Source: JBNFVY01 sp049943335 (GTDB lineage: Bacteria; Pseudomonadota; Alphaproteobacteria; Rhodobacterales; Rhodobacteraceae). From it: DNA of 64,000 bases. Positions within the stretch are counted from its first letter, which is position 1, and each line of letters starts with the position of its first letter. Position numbers and translations under genes: made by a program. The stretch covers positions 372,001 through 436,000 of the forward strand of contig NZ_JBNFVY010000001.1 in NCBI RefSeq assembly GCF_049943335.1, given 5' to 3'. The notes beneath the pieces are model-generated. The model searched no databases. It was given only the letters and a program-made list of their open reading frames with translations, and was not told the origin of the DNA. Shown here in pieces: positions 33,316-41,387 of the stretch.

Positions 33316-33473
33316 GGAGTATCCCTATGTGGCAAGCCGTCTTAATACGTCAGGGCCGTTGATCAAGAAATCCGGCTAAAGCCGAAAGGCGGATCGGGTT
33401 GGCGCTGCGGTGCCTTCCCGATTTTTCTATGCTACACTTGATTGTAAGTCAAGAATCTTGGAGCGAATCCAGT

Positions 33474-33662
33474 ATGTTATCTTTGCGCGAAGCGGTAGAA
33501 AGCGGGCGTTTACAAGAGTTTATCGCCCAAGAGGAGGCACGTGGCGTCCTGCCAATCAGCGAGGCGGAATTTGAAACCACCGCCTCGACTGTGATCAGAA
33601 CGCCGCCACAAGGCGATCAAACATCAGGTTCGCTTCCCCGCGATGGTTCGCGCGGAAAGTGA
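33474..33662 (+). CDS. Small IS1595-associated hypothetical protein
   Basis: 62 residues from the ATG at 33474 (MLSLREAVESGRLQEFIAQEEARGV...), ending SSRDGSRGK-like (GSLPRDGSRGK). Its last 68 bases overlap the transposase 3' end in antisense. Similar short acidic proteins are found beside IS1595-type transposases in other alphaproteobacteria (from memory, not checked). The function is unknown. An upstream inverted repeat ending in CCCGATTTTTC (about 33392-33427) may terminate the preceding passenger transcript. Confidence 0.55.
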   Translation: MLSLREAVESGRLQEFIAQEEARGVLPISEAEFETTASTVIRTPPQGDQTSGSLPRDGSRGK

Positions 33663-34518
33663 ATTCGTCCAGATACTTGCGCATGTGCTGCTGGCTGATT
33701 GAAACGTGGGTGCCACGGATCGAATGCTTGAAGTGACGCCAGAACGATTCAACGTGGTTCGTGTGATGCAGGGTGTCGGTTTCAGCATCGTAAACCGCCC
33801 ATTCCTTCGCGCCATGCTTGACCGCCACATGCGCATAGCCATGCTCTTTCAGTAAGCGGTAGCTGTAGAGTTCGTCGGTCGAGACAGTTGCGCCAGCCTC
33901 AACGGTCTTAAGCGTTTCGGCGCGAAGGGTTTTCAGCTTCACGTCCGGAATGATCTCAGTCACCAGACGCCCACCACGCGCTTTGAAGCCCATCACAATG
34001 GTCTTTCCTGCTGCGCCACGACCACGCTTGCCGGGGCGCTTGCCGCCAACATAGGCTTCATCAATTTCGACGTGCCCTTGCAGCATGGCTTTCAGATCGT
34101 GCTTGTCCATTTGCTCACGGATTTTGTGGCCGATCCGCCAAGCGGTTTTATAGGTGACGCCAAGCTGGCGCTGGAGTTCTTTGCCGCTCACTCCGTGGCG
34201 GCTGGTGACGAAAAGGTAGATTGCATAGAACCAGACTTGCAGCGGGGTGCGGGTGTCTTGAAAAATCGTGCCCGCTGTTGGGTAGACGTGATCCCCGCAC
34301 GAGGCACAGGCCCACGCGCGGCGTGCACTGCCTTCTTTGTTGCGCTTATCTGCCGATCCGATCCGGTGGAAAGTGCTTTTAACACCACAAGCGCGGCAAG
34401 TGTGGCGCTCACCAAAGCGGACGTTGAAGATGTGCTCAAGGCACGCTTCATCATCCGGGAAGCGCTTGAAGAAGTCGCGGACGCTAAAGTCGGGGGATGC
34501 TGATTTACTCTTTTCCAT
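33595..34518 (-). CDS. IS1595-family (ISXO2-like) transposase
   Basis: A 307-residue transposase with an N-terminal zinc ribbon (CRACG near residue 42 and CASCG near 70) and the ISXO2-like DDE/N catalytic domain. Acidic residues are in VEIDEAYVGGK, TDELYSY and HTNHVESFWRHFKHSIRGTH. Length is normal for the family and no frameshift is seen, so the element is probably still active. It starts 25 bp inside the right inverted repeat. Confidence 0.93.
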   Translation of the reverse strand: MEKSKSASPDFSVRDFFKRFPDDEACLEHIFNVRFGERHTCRACGVKSTFHRIGSADKRNKEGSARRAWACASCGDHVYPTAGTIFQDTRTPLQVWFYAIYLFVTSRHGVSGKELQRQLGVTYKTAWRIGHKIREQMDKHDLKAMLQGHVEIDEAYVGGKRPGKRGRGAAGKTIVMGFKARGGRLVTEIIPDVKLKTLRAETLKTVEAGATVSTDELYSYRLLKEHGYAHVAVKHGAKEWAVYDAETDTLHHTNHVESFWRHFKHSIRGTHVSISQQHMRKYLDEFTFRANHRGEANLMFDRLVAAF

Positions 34519-34542
34519 GCATCATAGATAGCAATTCAGCTT

Positions 34543-34566
34543 ACTTGCGTCAAGGGGATACACCCC
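34543..34566. repeat. IS1595 right terminal inverted repeat
   Basis: 24 bp ending GGGGATACACCCC, exact inverse complement of 32677-32700. Confidence 0.95.
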
Positions 34567-34574
34567 AAATTCGC
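34567..34574. repeat. Target site duplication, right copy
   Basis: AAATTCGC, matching 32669-32676. Confidence 0.95.
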
Positions 34575-35550
34575 TGATCTGGGCCACCGTCAGGCCTGCA
34601 AGAAAGCCCGTGCGCTTGCGATAGCCCATCGCCCCCATGATCGCCAACACGATCAGCGGGTTGCCAATAAGCACGAAGAGCGAGAACACGATTGCGCCGG
34701 TGACATGCGTCCCAAGCAGCGACAAATCCAGCGCCGAGCCCAGGGAAATGAAAAAGAACAGCAACAGAAAGTCGCGCAAGGGGGCCAGCCGCGCCGCGAT
34801 GGTTTCGCGGTAGGGGGTCGACGCAAGCGCGACACCCGCCAGCAGGCCGCCGACCTCTTTGCCCAGCCCGACGATATCGCCAAATGCCGCGAACATTGAC
34901 GCCATGGAAATGGCAAAAATCACCAGAAGCTCCGGCGCGCGCGCCAGTCGTTCGGTCAACGGATTGGCAACATAGCGCACAAAGAAAACGACCACGGCCA
35001 CCATCGCAACGCCCGAGCTCAGCGCAATGGGCACCGATCCCCCGCCATGGGCGCTGCCCGCGCCTGCAGCGCCGATTCCGATTGCGGACAGCACGATCAT
35101 CGCAAGCACGACGACAAGGTCCTGAACGATCAGGAAGCCCAGCGCGATCTGACCATGCAGGCTGTCAATTTCGCGTTTGTCGGACAAAAGCTTGACGATG
35201 ATGATGGTCGAAGAAAAAGTCAGCGCCACGGCGACATAAAGGCTGGTGGTGTTCCCCAGCCCAAGGACGCGCCCGATCAGATAACCGAAAATCGATGTGA
35301 ACGCGACCTGACCAAGCCCGGTCAGCAATGACACCGCGCCAAGCGATCGGATAAGCTTTACGTCAAGCTTGATGCCGACCAGAAACAGCAGCACGGCGAT
35401 CCCCAGCTCGGACAGCAGGTCGATCTGTTCGTCAGAGTGGACAACATCAAGCGCCGACGGTCCGGCGATCAGTCCGACGGCGATAAAGCTGACGATCAAG
35501 GGCTGGCGCAACAGCAGACCGACCAGGCCAATGCCCGCAGCCAGCACCAA
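34567..35550 (-). pseudogene. KefB-type cation:proton antiporter, 5' half
   Basis: Encodes about 330 residues of a CPA2 antiporter, with some ten hydrophobic segments (GLVGLLLRQPLIVSFIAVGLIAGP, IDLLSELGIAVLLFLVGIKLD, FLIVQDLVVVLAMIVL, FLLLFFFISLGSALDLS) up to AQISEF, where the IS begins. The open frame extends further left of 35550 to codons overlapping the stop of the excisionase-like gene (reading DTLLHTPFAEVAVLL), but no ATG or GTG is found. The TTG at 35550 is the first usual start, so the original start may have been lost too. KefB-like antiporters protect against electrophiles by K+ efflux and are part of known heat-resistance islands. Confidence 0.85.
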
Positions 35551-35594
35551 AAGAACCGCAACCTCGGCGAAGGGCGTGTGGAGCAGGGTATCTA

Positions 35595-35870
35595 TTATGT
35601 CTTGATATCGCGCTCACAGGGGCCGCCTTGGCTGGCGTCGTCCTCTTGCGCCCCATCCTCTTGCGCCCCATCCTCTTGCACCGTGGTGTCTTTCACGCGC
35701 GTTGAATGGCTGCAAAGAAACGCGTCCAGATCGCTGTCGGCGATGCGCCATCCCTTGCCAATCGCGATGGCGCGCAACTGGCCATCTTTGATCCAGCCCC
35801 TGACCGAAGCTTCGTTCACTTTCAGCATGTCAGCGACCTCTTTCACTGTTTGATACTGTTCGCGTGTCAT
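35595..35870 (-). CDS. Excisionase/MerR-like helix-turn-helix protein
   Basis: A 91-residue protein. Residues 1-55 form a typical excisionase-family DNA-binding domain (YQTVKEVADMLKVNEASVRGWIKDGQLRAIAIGKGWRIADSDLDAFL). The tail is acidic and made of a repeated QEDGA unit from a 15-bp tandem repeat (about 35638-35682). The stop overlaps the reading frame of the KefB-type gene, so the two formed one leftward unit. It is probably a small regulator of that unit; a CTGTA-TAG-TACAG palindrome lies 32 bp upstream. No integrase is near, so an excisionase role is unlikely. Confidence 0.75.
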   Translation of the reverse strand: MTREQYQTVKEVADMLKVNEASVRGWIKDGQLRAIAIGKGWRIADSDLDAFLCSHSTRVKDTTVQEDGAQEDGAQEDDASQGGPCERDIKT

Positions 35871-35901
35871 CGCAGTTACCCGTGCAGTTACCCGTATGAT
35901 G

Positions 35902-35914
35902 CTGTATAGTACAG
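35902..35914. promoter_or_regulatory. Palindrome CTGTATAGTACAG
   Basis: 5-bp arms CTGTA/TACAG with a 3-bp centre, between the helix-turn-helix gene and the divergent universal stress gene. It is a candidate operator for the helix-turn-helix protein. A direct repeat GCAGTTACCCGT occurs twice just to its left. Confidence 0.4.
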
Positions 35915-35939
35915 TATAGCGAAGTTGGGTGTATTTGAA

Positions 35940-35953
35940 TTGATTTGGGTCAA
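35940..35953. promoter_or_regulatory. FNR/FixK-type site TTGATTTGGGTCAA
   Basis: TTGAT-N4-GTCAA, 66 bp before the universal stress gene ATG at 36020. The spacer is the least symmetric of the eight sites. Confidence 0.68.
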
Positions 35954-36019
35954 TGCAGATTACAGGCGACGTGGTTGAATGGAAGGCATCAGGATCGATG
36001 CTGCGAGCAGGAGAGTGAC

Positions 36020-36880
36020 ATGAAAAAAATCATGCTGGCGACTGACTTTTCCGAGAGGTCTGATCGTGCGCTTCGCCGTGCGACATTGCTCGCGCAGCAG
36101 TTCGATGCAGCCCTGTCGATCGTTCACGTCGTCGACGATGATCAGCCACGGCGCATCGTTGAAAGCGAAAGCGCCGCAGCCGCTGACCTGTTGCGACAGT
36201 TGCAAAAAACCGTGCAGTCGGTTGACGGGCTGGACTGCGACACCCGTGTCGTGCTGGCCGACGCCTTCGTCGGCATCGCGCGCGCAGTGGCAGACGATGC
36301 GCCGGATCTTCTGGTTGTCGGCCCGCATCGCCGCCAAGCCTTGCGCGATGTGTTCGTCGGCACCACCGCGGAACGGACCATCCGCGCGGTGGACTGTCCT
36401 GTGCTCATGGTGAATTCACCGCCCGTAGGCCCTTATCGGCATGTGATGCTGGCCACGGACCTTACCGCAGGGTCCCAGCGCGCTGCAAAAGTCTGCGTTG
36501 ATCTGGGTTTGACCAACAACGTCGATTTTTCCTTTCTGCATGTCTATGACGCCCCGGCGACGCGACTGACCATGAGCCATACCGTCCGCGCGGAAGACAG
36601 AGAGGCCTATCTTGAAGGCCAGCGCAACGAAGCGGCCAAGAACCTTGCGCAATTCGTGCGCGAAACAAGCGTGCGCTCGCCGCGTCAGTTGGTTCGTTTC
36701 GCGCTACATGCGCCAGCGCAAGAGATCCTGAGCGCCGCGAAAGACGAAGCGGCCGGGCTTGTCGTTCTGGGAACCGAGGGCCGGGAAGGTGTGGCAAAGT
36801 TCTTTTTGGGAAGCGTCGCCGAGGCTGTGCTGCGCATGGCCGACCGCGACGTGCTTGCGGTGCCGCCGGCGTCGGCATAA
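36020..36880 (+). CDS. Tandem-domain universal stress protein
   Basis: A 286-residue protein from the ATG at 36020 (GCAGGAGAG ribosome binding site). Both UspA domains begin with a beta strand and acidic turn (KKIMLATDFSERSDRAL; RHVMLATDLTAGSQRAA). The ATP loops are visible in LLVVGPHRRQALRDVFVGTTAERTIR and LVVLGTEGREGVAKFFLGSVAEAVLR. It differs clearly in sequence from the other Usp at 22861, so it is a separate paralogue. The FNR-type site upstream suggests induction at low oxygen. Confidence 0.9.
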   Translation: MKKIMLATDFSERSDRALRRATLLAQQFDAALSIVHVVDDDQPRRIVESESAAAADLLRQLQKTVQSVDGLDCDTRVVLADAFVGIARAVADDAPDLLVVGPHRRQALRDVFVGTTAERTIRAVDCPVLMVNSPPVGPYRHVMLATDLTAGSQRAAKVCVDLGLTNNVDFSFLHVYDAPATRLTMSHTVRAEDREAYLEGQRNEAAKNLAQFVRETSVRSPRQLVRFALHAPAQEILSAAKDEAAGLVVLGTEGREGVAKFFLGSVAEAVLRMADRDVLAVPPASA

Positions 36881-37047
36881 CGCACCGTTTTGGGTTTGGC
36901 GCCAAGCGCAGCGCGCCCGCGTGGGCGATGATTGGATCGCTGACGCTGGGTACATCACACTGGGCGCATATTGGTGGGCAATCGCGTGTTCCAGCCACGG
37001 GCCCAGCCGTAAGCCGCGCGTTCCTGCAGCGCCCGTTTCCTCGGGCG

Positions 37048-37968
37048 TTAGTGTTTGAAACAGTTTTCCCGGTGCCAGGTAACGAATTGCGCCCTTGGCC
37101 GGTTCGCCAGACGTTCGGGCGCCAGCAGCTTTCCCGAAGGATTGATCATCGCCCTCACGGCGTCCAGATCGTTGCTTTGCCGCGACACCAGAATGGAAAG
37201 ATCATCGTCCAAGCCAACCAGCCCCCGGTCAAACATCCAGTGCGCGGTTCCAGATAACGCCAGCCCATTGCTCACGATGTCTGGGCCGTCATGTTCCACC
37301 GGCCTGATATGGGCGGCCTCAACCTCGGCGCGCCCACCGCCGTTGATCAGGCGCAGTCCCGTTATCGCGCACCGTTCGCCATATGCTCGCAGGACATTCT
37401 TTCTGAAATTGCGGTCGCGCACCGCGCGGTTGGTCAATTGGTTGACCCGGTCCCGCACCGTGACATGCTGAAAGGGCACCTGCGAATCCTGGAAACCAGG
37501 CATCTGGTCTGTCTGACCAGGCATCTGTTCTGTCTGATCCACGCGGGGCAGAAAATCATCGTCTCGTCCAAGTCCGCGTTCGACAATCCGGGCGAAATCC
37601 TCTGCCGAAAGTGGCCGCACCGCAGCCTGCGCACGACCCGAGATATTCCCAAGATCGTTCAACACGCCCCGCTCGACGATGCCATCAGTATCGCGGAATG
37701 GAACCGGGTCGCCAAAATCGAGATAGGTTCCCGGTTCGATGACAGCCAAATGCATGTCCGCGTGGCGCGGGTCTGCGATGATCTCTTGCACCTTGGCGAC
37801 AGCAAAGTAGCCCTTGGTGTTTTTCACCTTGGTTGGTTCCAGATAAACGATCCAGTCGCCGACACATTGTTGCACCCGTGACAGGTACATCTTGGGGAAC
37901 TGATATCGTTCCGATGGGACATCATCGTAGATCGAATCTGTTCGGTGAATGAATACGCCGAATGTCAC
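37048..37968 (-). CDS. HNH endonuclease with N-terminal substrate-recognition-like domain
   Basis: A 306-residue protein. The C-terminal third is an HNH nuclease: the zinc-side cysteine in GERCAITGLRL, the AEVEAAHIRPVEHDGPD motif with catalytic histidine, then SNGLALSGTAHWMFDRGLVGL with the Asn and second His. The N-terminal 190 residues are unlike the nuclease and contain a short repeat (QTEQMPGQTDQMPG, from a 21-bp DNA repeat). Solitary nucleases of this layout are often modification-dependent restriction enzymes or phage defence genes. No methylase lies beside it, which fits a modified-DNA target. The target is inferred, not shown. Confidence 0.75.
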   Translation of the reverse strand: MTFGVFIHRTDSIYDDVPSERYQFPKMYLSRVQQCVGDWIVYLEPTKVKNTKGYFAVAKVQEIIADPRHADMHLAVIEPGTYLDFGDPVPFRDTDGIVERGVLNDLGNISGRAQAAVRPLSAEDFARIVERGLGRDDDFLPRVDQTEQMPGQTDQMPGFQDSQVPFQHVTVRDRVNQLTNRAVRDRNFRKNVLRAYGERCAITGLRLINGGGRAEVEAAHIRPVEHDGPDIVSNGLALSGTAHWMFDRGLVGLDDDLSILVSRQSNDLDAVRAMINPSGKLLAPERLANRPRAQFVTWHRENCFKH

Positions 37969-38697
37969 GTCAGATGGGCTCCTGTGCGGGCAGGGTGCAG
38001 CAAAGTCTCAAACGCATCGAACAAGTCCCGGCAGTGATGACGTGCCGTGAAACGTGCTTTGGTGCATTGTTTCCCCGCTTATAGCGCAATCCGCGGGTGC
38101 ACGTCATCATCGCTCATGTCTTGCGCGATGCCGCGTGTTTGCGACCTGCGTCGGCGATCGCGTTCAGGTGTCACTTTTGACCCAGATATCATCTGCGCCG
38201 AGGCGCTGATTGCGCAGGGGTTTGATCTGCTTGACGGCGGCCCGGTCATGGGCGGCGCAGATCGCTTTGGTGGCCACCCGCGGCGCGGCATCTTTCACGT
38301 TGACCCGATCAGCCAGAGTGGTGTGCGCCGGAATCCCGCCGGGGCCGAAGGGAACTTTTGGCCGGTTTGGCTGTTCTTTGAATACGGTCGAACAGACCGG
38401 CACGCGTATCACCCTGATCTTTTGTAAAAGGTAACTGTTTATGGACTCGCTCATTCGCCCGGTTTCGCGCCTTTGGCCCCAAGGCCGCGTTTGTGTGGGT
38501 CAGATCAGTCGGGCGCTCGGCGCCGTTACATGTGGGGCGGGGCCCGCGAACACACACAGATACCTGCGCATTGTTGCGGGCAAGACGGCCCGCGTGGCGC
38601 CCGGTACGTTCACTGCGTTCAGTGTGCCCGGCGCGCTGCGTGCCATTGCCCCGACGATAGCAGAGCGCACGGATTCCTGCTGCGAAAGGGGAACATC
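37969..38697. other. Gene-free stretch before the PLP/FAD operon
   Basis: About 730 bp. A plus-strand frame at 38047-38427 (126 codons) has no family features or ribosome binding site, and the frame of the next gene stays open back to 38473 without a better start. I see no promoter palindrome of the FNR type here. Confidence 0.45.
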
Positions 38698-39738
38698 ATG
38701 AACGTTCGAACACGTCTCGATTTTACCAAATTTACGCCCGCGCCGCGCATTGCGGACAATATTCTGGATCTGGTCGGACAGACCCCGATGGTTCGCCTCC
38801 ACCGCTATCTTGACGTCGCCGACGTCAATCTGCTGGCCAAGGTGGAAGCGTTGAACCCCGGTGGCAGCGCCAAGGATCGGCCCGCCCGCCACATGATCGA
38901 ACGCGCCCTGGAAAACGGGCGGCTATCGCCGGGGGATACGGTGGTGGAATCGTCTTCGGGCAACATGGGCATCGGGCTGGCACAGGCCTGCGCGGTCCAT
39001 GGGCTGAAATTCATCTGCGTCGTCGATCCCAACGCTCAGGCACAGAATGTCGCGATCATCCGCGCGCTGGGCGGCCAGATCGACCTGGTCGAAACCGCCC
39101 TGAACGGGGATTTCCTTGCCGCGCGTCTTGAACGGGTGTCGCAACTGCTGCGCGAGGCGCCGGATCGGTTCTGGCCGAACCAATACGCGAACCTGGACAA
39201 TCCCGCATCGCACCAGGCGGGAACCATTGCGGAAATCGATCAGGCCCTGCCCGGCAAGATCGATTATCTCTTCGTGGCCTGTTCCAGCACCGGCACGGCA
39301 AGGGGCTGCCGGGACTACCTGCACAAGGCGGGCCGCCACACCAAGGTCATCGCGGTCGATGCGCAAGGCAGCACGCTGTTCGACGGCACCGCCGGCCCGC
39401 GCAAGATTTCCGGCATGGGGGCAGGGCGTTTGCCCGACCTGGCCAAGGGGCAACGTTTCGACGACGTGATCCGCGTGCCCGATATCGCCTGTGTCGCAGG
39501 GTGCCGGCGTGCGGTGGCGCGCGAAGGGTTTCTTGTCGGCGGCTCTGGTGGCGGCGTGCTGGAAGCGGTGCGCGCGATGCAAGACACCCTTCGCGGCAAG
39601 ACCGTCGTCGCGATCATCCACGATTCCGGATCACGGTATCTGGGCACGGTATTCGACAGTGACTGGGTGGAACGTGAATTGGGCGTGTCAGAACCCCAGG
39701 TGCTGGCGCTGGCCGGATTGGACGCGCCCGCAGCATGA
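38698..39738 (+). CDS. SbnA/cysteine-synthase-like PLP enzyme (probable diaminopropionate pathway synthase)
   Basis: A 346-residue fold-type II PLP enzyme. The Schiff-base lysine is K59 in NPGGSAKDRPA, the substrate-binding loop is ESSSGNMGIGLA, and the phosphate-binding loop is SSTGTARG. The NxGSxKDR context and the SSSGNM loop fit SbnA-type N-(2-amino-2-carboxyethyl)-L-glutamate synthases better than CysK, which reads KxRxA and TSGNTG. SbnA joins O-phosphoserine and glutamate on the way to 2,3-diaminopropionate for siderophores and antibiotics. The ATG at 38698 has an AAAGGGGA site. Its stop overlaps the next start (ATGA). The product of this particular enzyme is inferred. Confidence 0.78.
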   Translation: MNVRTRLDFTKFTPAPRIADNILDLVGQTPMVRLHRYLDVADVNLLAKVEALNPGGSAKDRPARHMIERALENGRLSPGDTVVESSSGNMGIGLAQACAVHGLKFICVVDPNAQAQNVAIIRALGGQIDLVETALNGDFLAARLERVSQLLREAPDRFWPNQYANLDNPASHQAGTIAEIDQALPGKIDYLFVACSSTGTARGCRDYLHKAGRHTKVIAVDAQGSTLFDGTAGPRKISGMGAGRLPDLAKGQRFDDVIRVPDIACVAGCRRAVAREGFLVGGSGGGVLEAVRAMQDTLRGKTVVAIIHDSGSRYLGTVFDSDWVERELGVSEPQVLALAGLDAPAA

Positions 39739-41387
39739 CGAAACCGAAGAGAACCACCGTTAAAACCACCGTTAAAACCATCGTGAATACCACGGTAAAG
39801 AACACTGTGAAAACCATCGCGATTGTCGGGTGCGGGCCCAAGGGCCTTTACTCCTTGGACAGCCTGTTGCGCGCGGCGCGTTGCGCGCCGTCGATCACGC
39901 TTGATGTCCATATATATGAGCCCGCGCCCCATCCCGGCGCGGGCCCGATCTATGATCCCGATCAACCCCCTGTTCTGGTCATGAACTTTCCCGCCCGTCT
40001 GATCGATGCGTGGGTTGACGGACACGGCCCGGATCTGCGCGCATGGCTGAAACAGACCGGCAAGATCGCAGGCGCGGGCGATTTTGTGCCCCGCGCCGTG
40101 GTGGGCCAGTATCTGGCATGGTGTTTTGACCGGGTTGTCGCCGGCGCGCCGCCCAACGTTCGCCTGACACGTCACCCGGCCCGGGTCACCGGCCTGCGCC
40201 AGGTCGCCAAGGGGTGGCGGCTGTCACCGGGCACCATCATCGCCGACGAAGTGCTTGTCACAACCGGCCATCAGGATTGGACCCGCACGACCCATGCAGG
40301 CGCGACCCATACTGGCGCGGCGCAGACCATCGCGTCGCCGTTTCCGATTGACCGCGCGCTGAGCAAGGCTGCCGTTGCGCCCGGCGCCTGGGTGCAATGC
40401 AAGGGCTTTGCCCTGACCTTCATCGACACGGTGTTGGCCCTGACCGAAGGACGGGGCGGGGTGTTCACCCAAACCGGCGATACCTACAGTTACGCGCCCA
40501 GCGGCGATGAGCCAGCCGTGATCGCCCCCTACAGCCGCACCGCCCGCCCGATGCGGCCCAAGGTTGACCCGGATCGGTTTGTTCCGCCGCAAGGCCCGGG
40601 GTTCTGGGATGCGCGGATTGGCGATTTCGAAAAGATTGCCGCGCAGCCCGGCGCGACCTTCAGCGCCGATATTTGGCCCGCCGTGCTGCGGATCGCCGAC
40701 AGCGCGCTGGCACGTACGCCCGGGTCGGCTGCGGCATTCTTTGCCGATAGGAGCGGGCGCGTTTTTGGCCCCGAAGACAGTCGCGCTGACTTGCGCAAAG
40801 GCTACGCCGTGGCGGTCGGGGCCAGCGCGCCAGACATCTGCTGGGCGCTGGGCGAGGCATGGCGCCAGTGCTATGCGCCGCTTGTGCAATGGATCAGCCA
40901 CCGCGATCTGTCTGCGCGCGACGCGGCCCTGTTCCCCCTGATTGCCGGCGAAATGGAGCGGCTGGCATTTGGCCCACCGGCGCGCAACATCGGCAAATTG
41001 ATCTGTCTGGAATCGGCCGGCCTGGTCAGCTTGCAGCATCTGTCCGGCACCGTGCCAGGCGATCTTTCCCCGCCGGTGATTTCCATAGACGCCACGATTC
41101 CGCCGGCGGGCGCTGCGGAACTATCCGAACCGCTGGCCGGTTTGCTGCGCGACGGGTGTATCAGCGTTGGGGCCTTGGGGGGCGTCGTCGTGAATGACCG
41201 CGCGCAGGCGCTTGTCGATGGCACCGTCACCCCCGGTCTGTCGATCATCGGGCGCGCGTGCGAAGGCAGCGTGTTGGGCAATGACACCCTGTCGCGCAGC
41301 TTGCACGATCATCCGGCGCGGTGGGCGGCCCATGTCACCGGCGCACCTGCCAATGCGCAAAGCCCGGCGATGGAGCAATCCGCATGA
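39735..41387 (+). CDS. FAD/NAD(P)-binding oxidoreductase of a siderophore-like cluster
   Basis: A 550-residue protein with an N-terminal FAD-binding fold (TIAIVGCGPKGLYSLDSLL, about residues 27-45) and the NAD_binding_9 family pattern (YEPAPHPGAGPIYDPDQPP, FPARLIDAW, LVTTGHQDW). In SbnA-containing pathways an oxidoreductase (SbnB in Staphylococcus, a different fold) cleaves the ACEGA intermediate. This FAD protein could fill that or a later oxidation step. It overlaps both neighbours by four bases, so all three are coupled. The first 26 residues are an unusual Thr/Val/Lys repeat encoded by five 12-bp units. Confidence 0.7.
   Translation: MTKPKRTTVKTTVKTIVNTTVKNTVKTIAIVGCGPKGLYSLDSLLRAARCAPSITLDVHIYEPAPHPGAGPIYDPDQPPVLVMNFPARLIDAWVDGHGPDLRAWLKQTGKIAGAGDFVPRAVVGQYLAWCFDRVVAGAPPNVRLTRHPARVTGLRQVAKGWRLSPGTIIADEVLVTTGHQDWTRTTHAGATHTGAAQTIASPFPIDRALSKAAVAPGAWVQCKGFALTFIDTVLALTEGRGGVFTQTGDTYSYAPSGDEPAVIAPYSRTARPMRPKVDPDRFVPPQGPGFWDARIGDFEKIAAQPGATFSADIWPAVLRIADSALARTPGSAAAFFADRSGRVFGPEDSRADLRKGYAVAVGASAPDICWALGEAWRQCYAPLVQWISHRDLSARDAALFPLIAGEMERLAFGPPARNIGKLICLESAGLVSLQHLSGTVPGDLSPPVISIDATIPPAGAAELSEPLAGLLRDGCISVGALGGVVVNDRAQALVDGTVTPGLSIIGRACEGSVLGNDTLSRSLHDHPARWAAHVTGAPANAQSPAMEQSA
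39753..39812. repeat. Five in-frame 12-bp repeats at the 5' end of the FAD gene
   Basis: Units ACCACCGTTAAA (twice, identical), ACCATCGTGAAT, ACCACGGTAAAG and AACACTGTGAAA encode TTVK-like tetrapeptides (residues 7-26). The 12-bp period keeps the frame, so copy-number change would vary only the length of a basic N-terminal tail. Confidence 0.85.

Larger units (their letters stand above)
32677..34566 (-). mobile_element. IS1595-family insertion sequence with passenger ORFs (1,890 bp)
   Basis: The ends are perfect 24-bp inverted repeats (32677-32700 and 34543-34566) starting GGGGTGTATCCCCTTGACGC. The element is flanked by the 8-bp duplication AAATTCGC. It carries a zinc-ribbon ISXO2-like transposase on the minus strand and two plus-strand ORFs unrelated to transposition. 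It sits inside a KefB-type antiporter gene. Perfect ends and an intact transposase point to a recent insertion. Confidence 0.95.

Noticed and set aside
38047..38427. 126-codon plus-strand frame upstream of the PLP/FAD operon
   Set aside because: No ribosome binding site, no recognised family and Arg/Cys-rich shadow-like composition; left as gene-free sequence.
38473..38697. Longer N-terminus for the SbnA-like gene
   Set aside because: The extra 75 codons have no PLP-enzyme similarity, while the ATG at 38698 has a clear ribosome binding site and fits family length.
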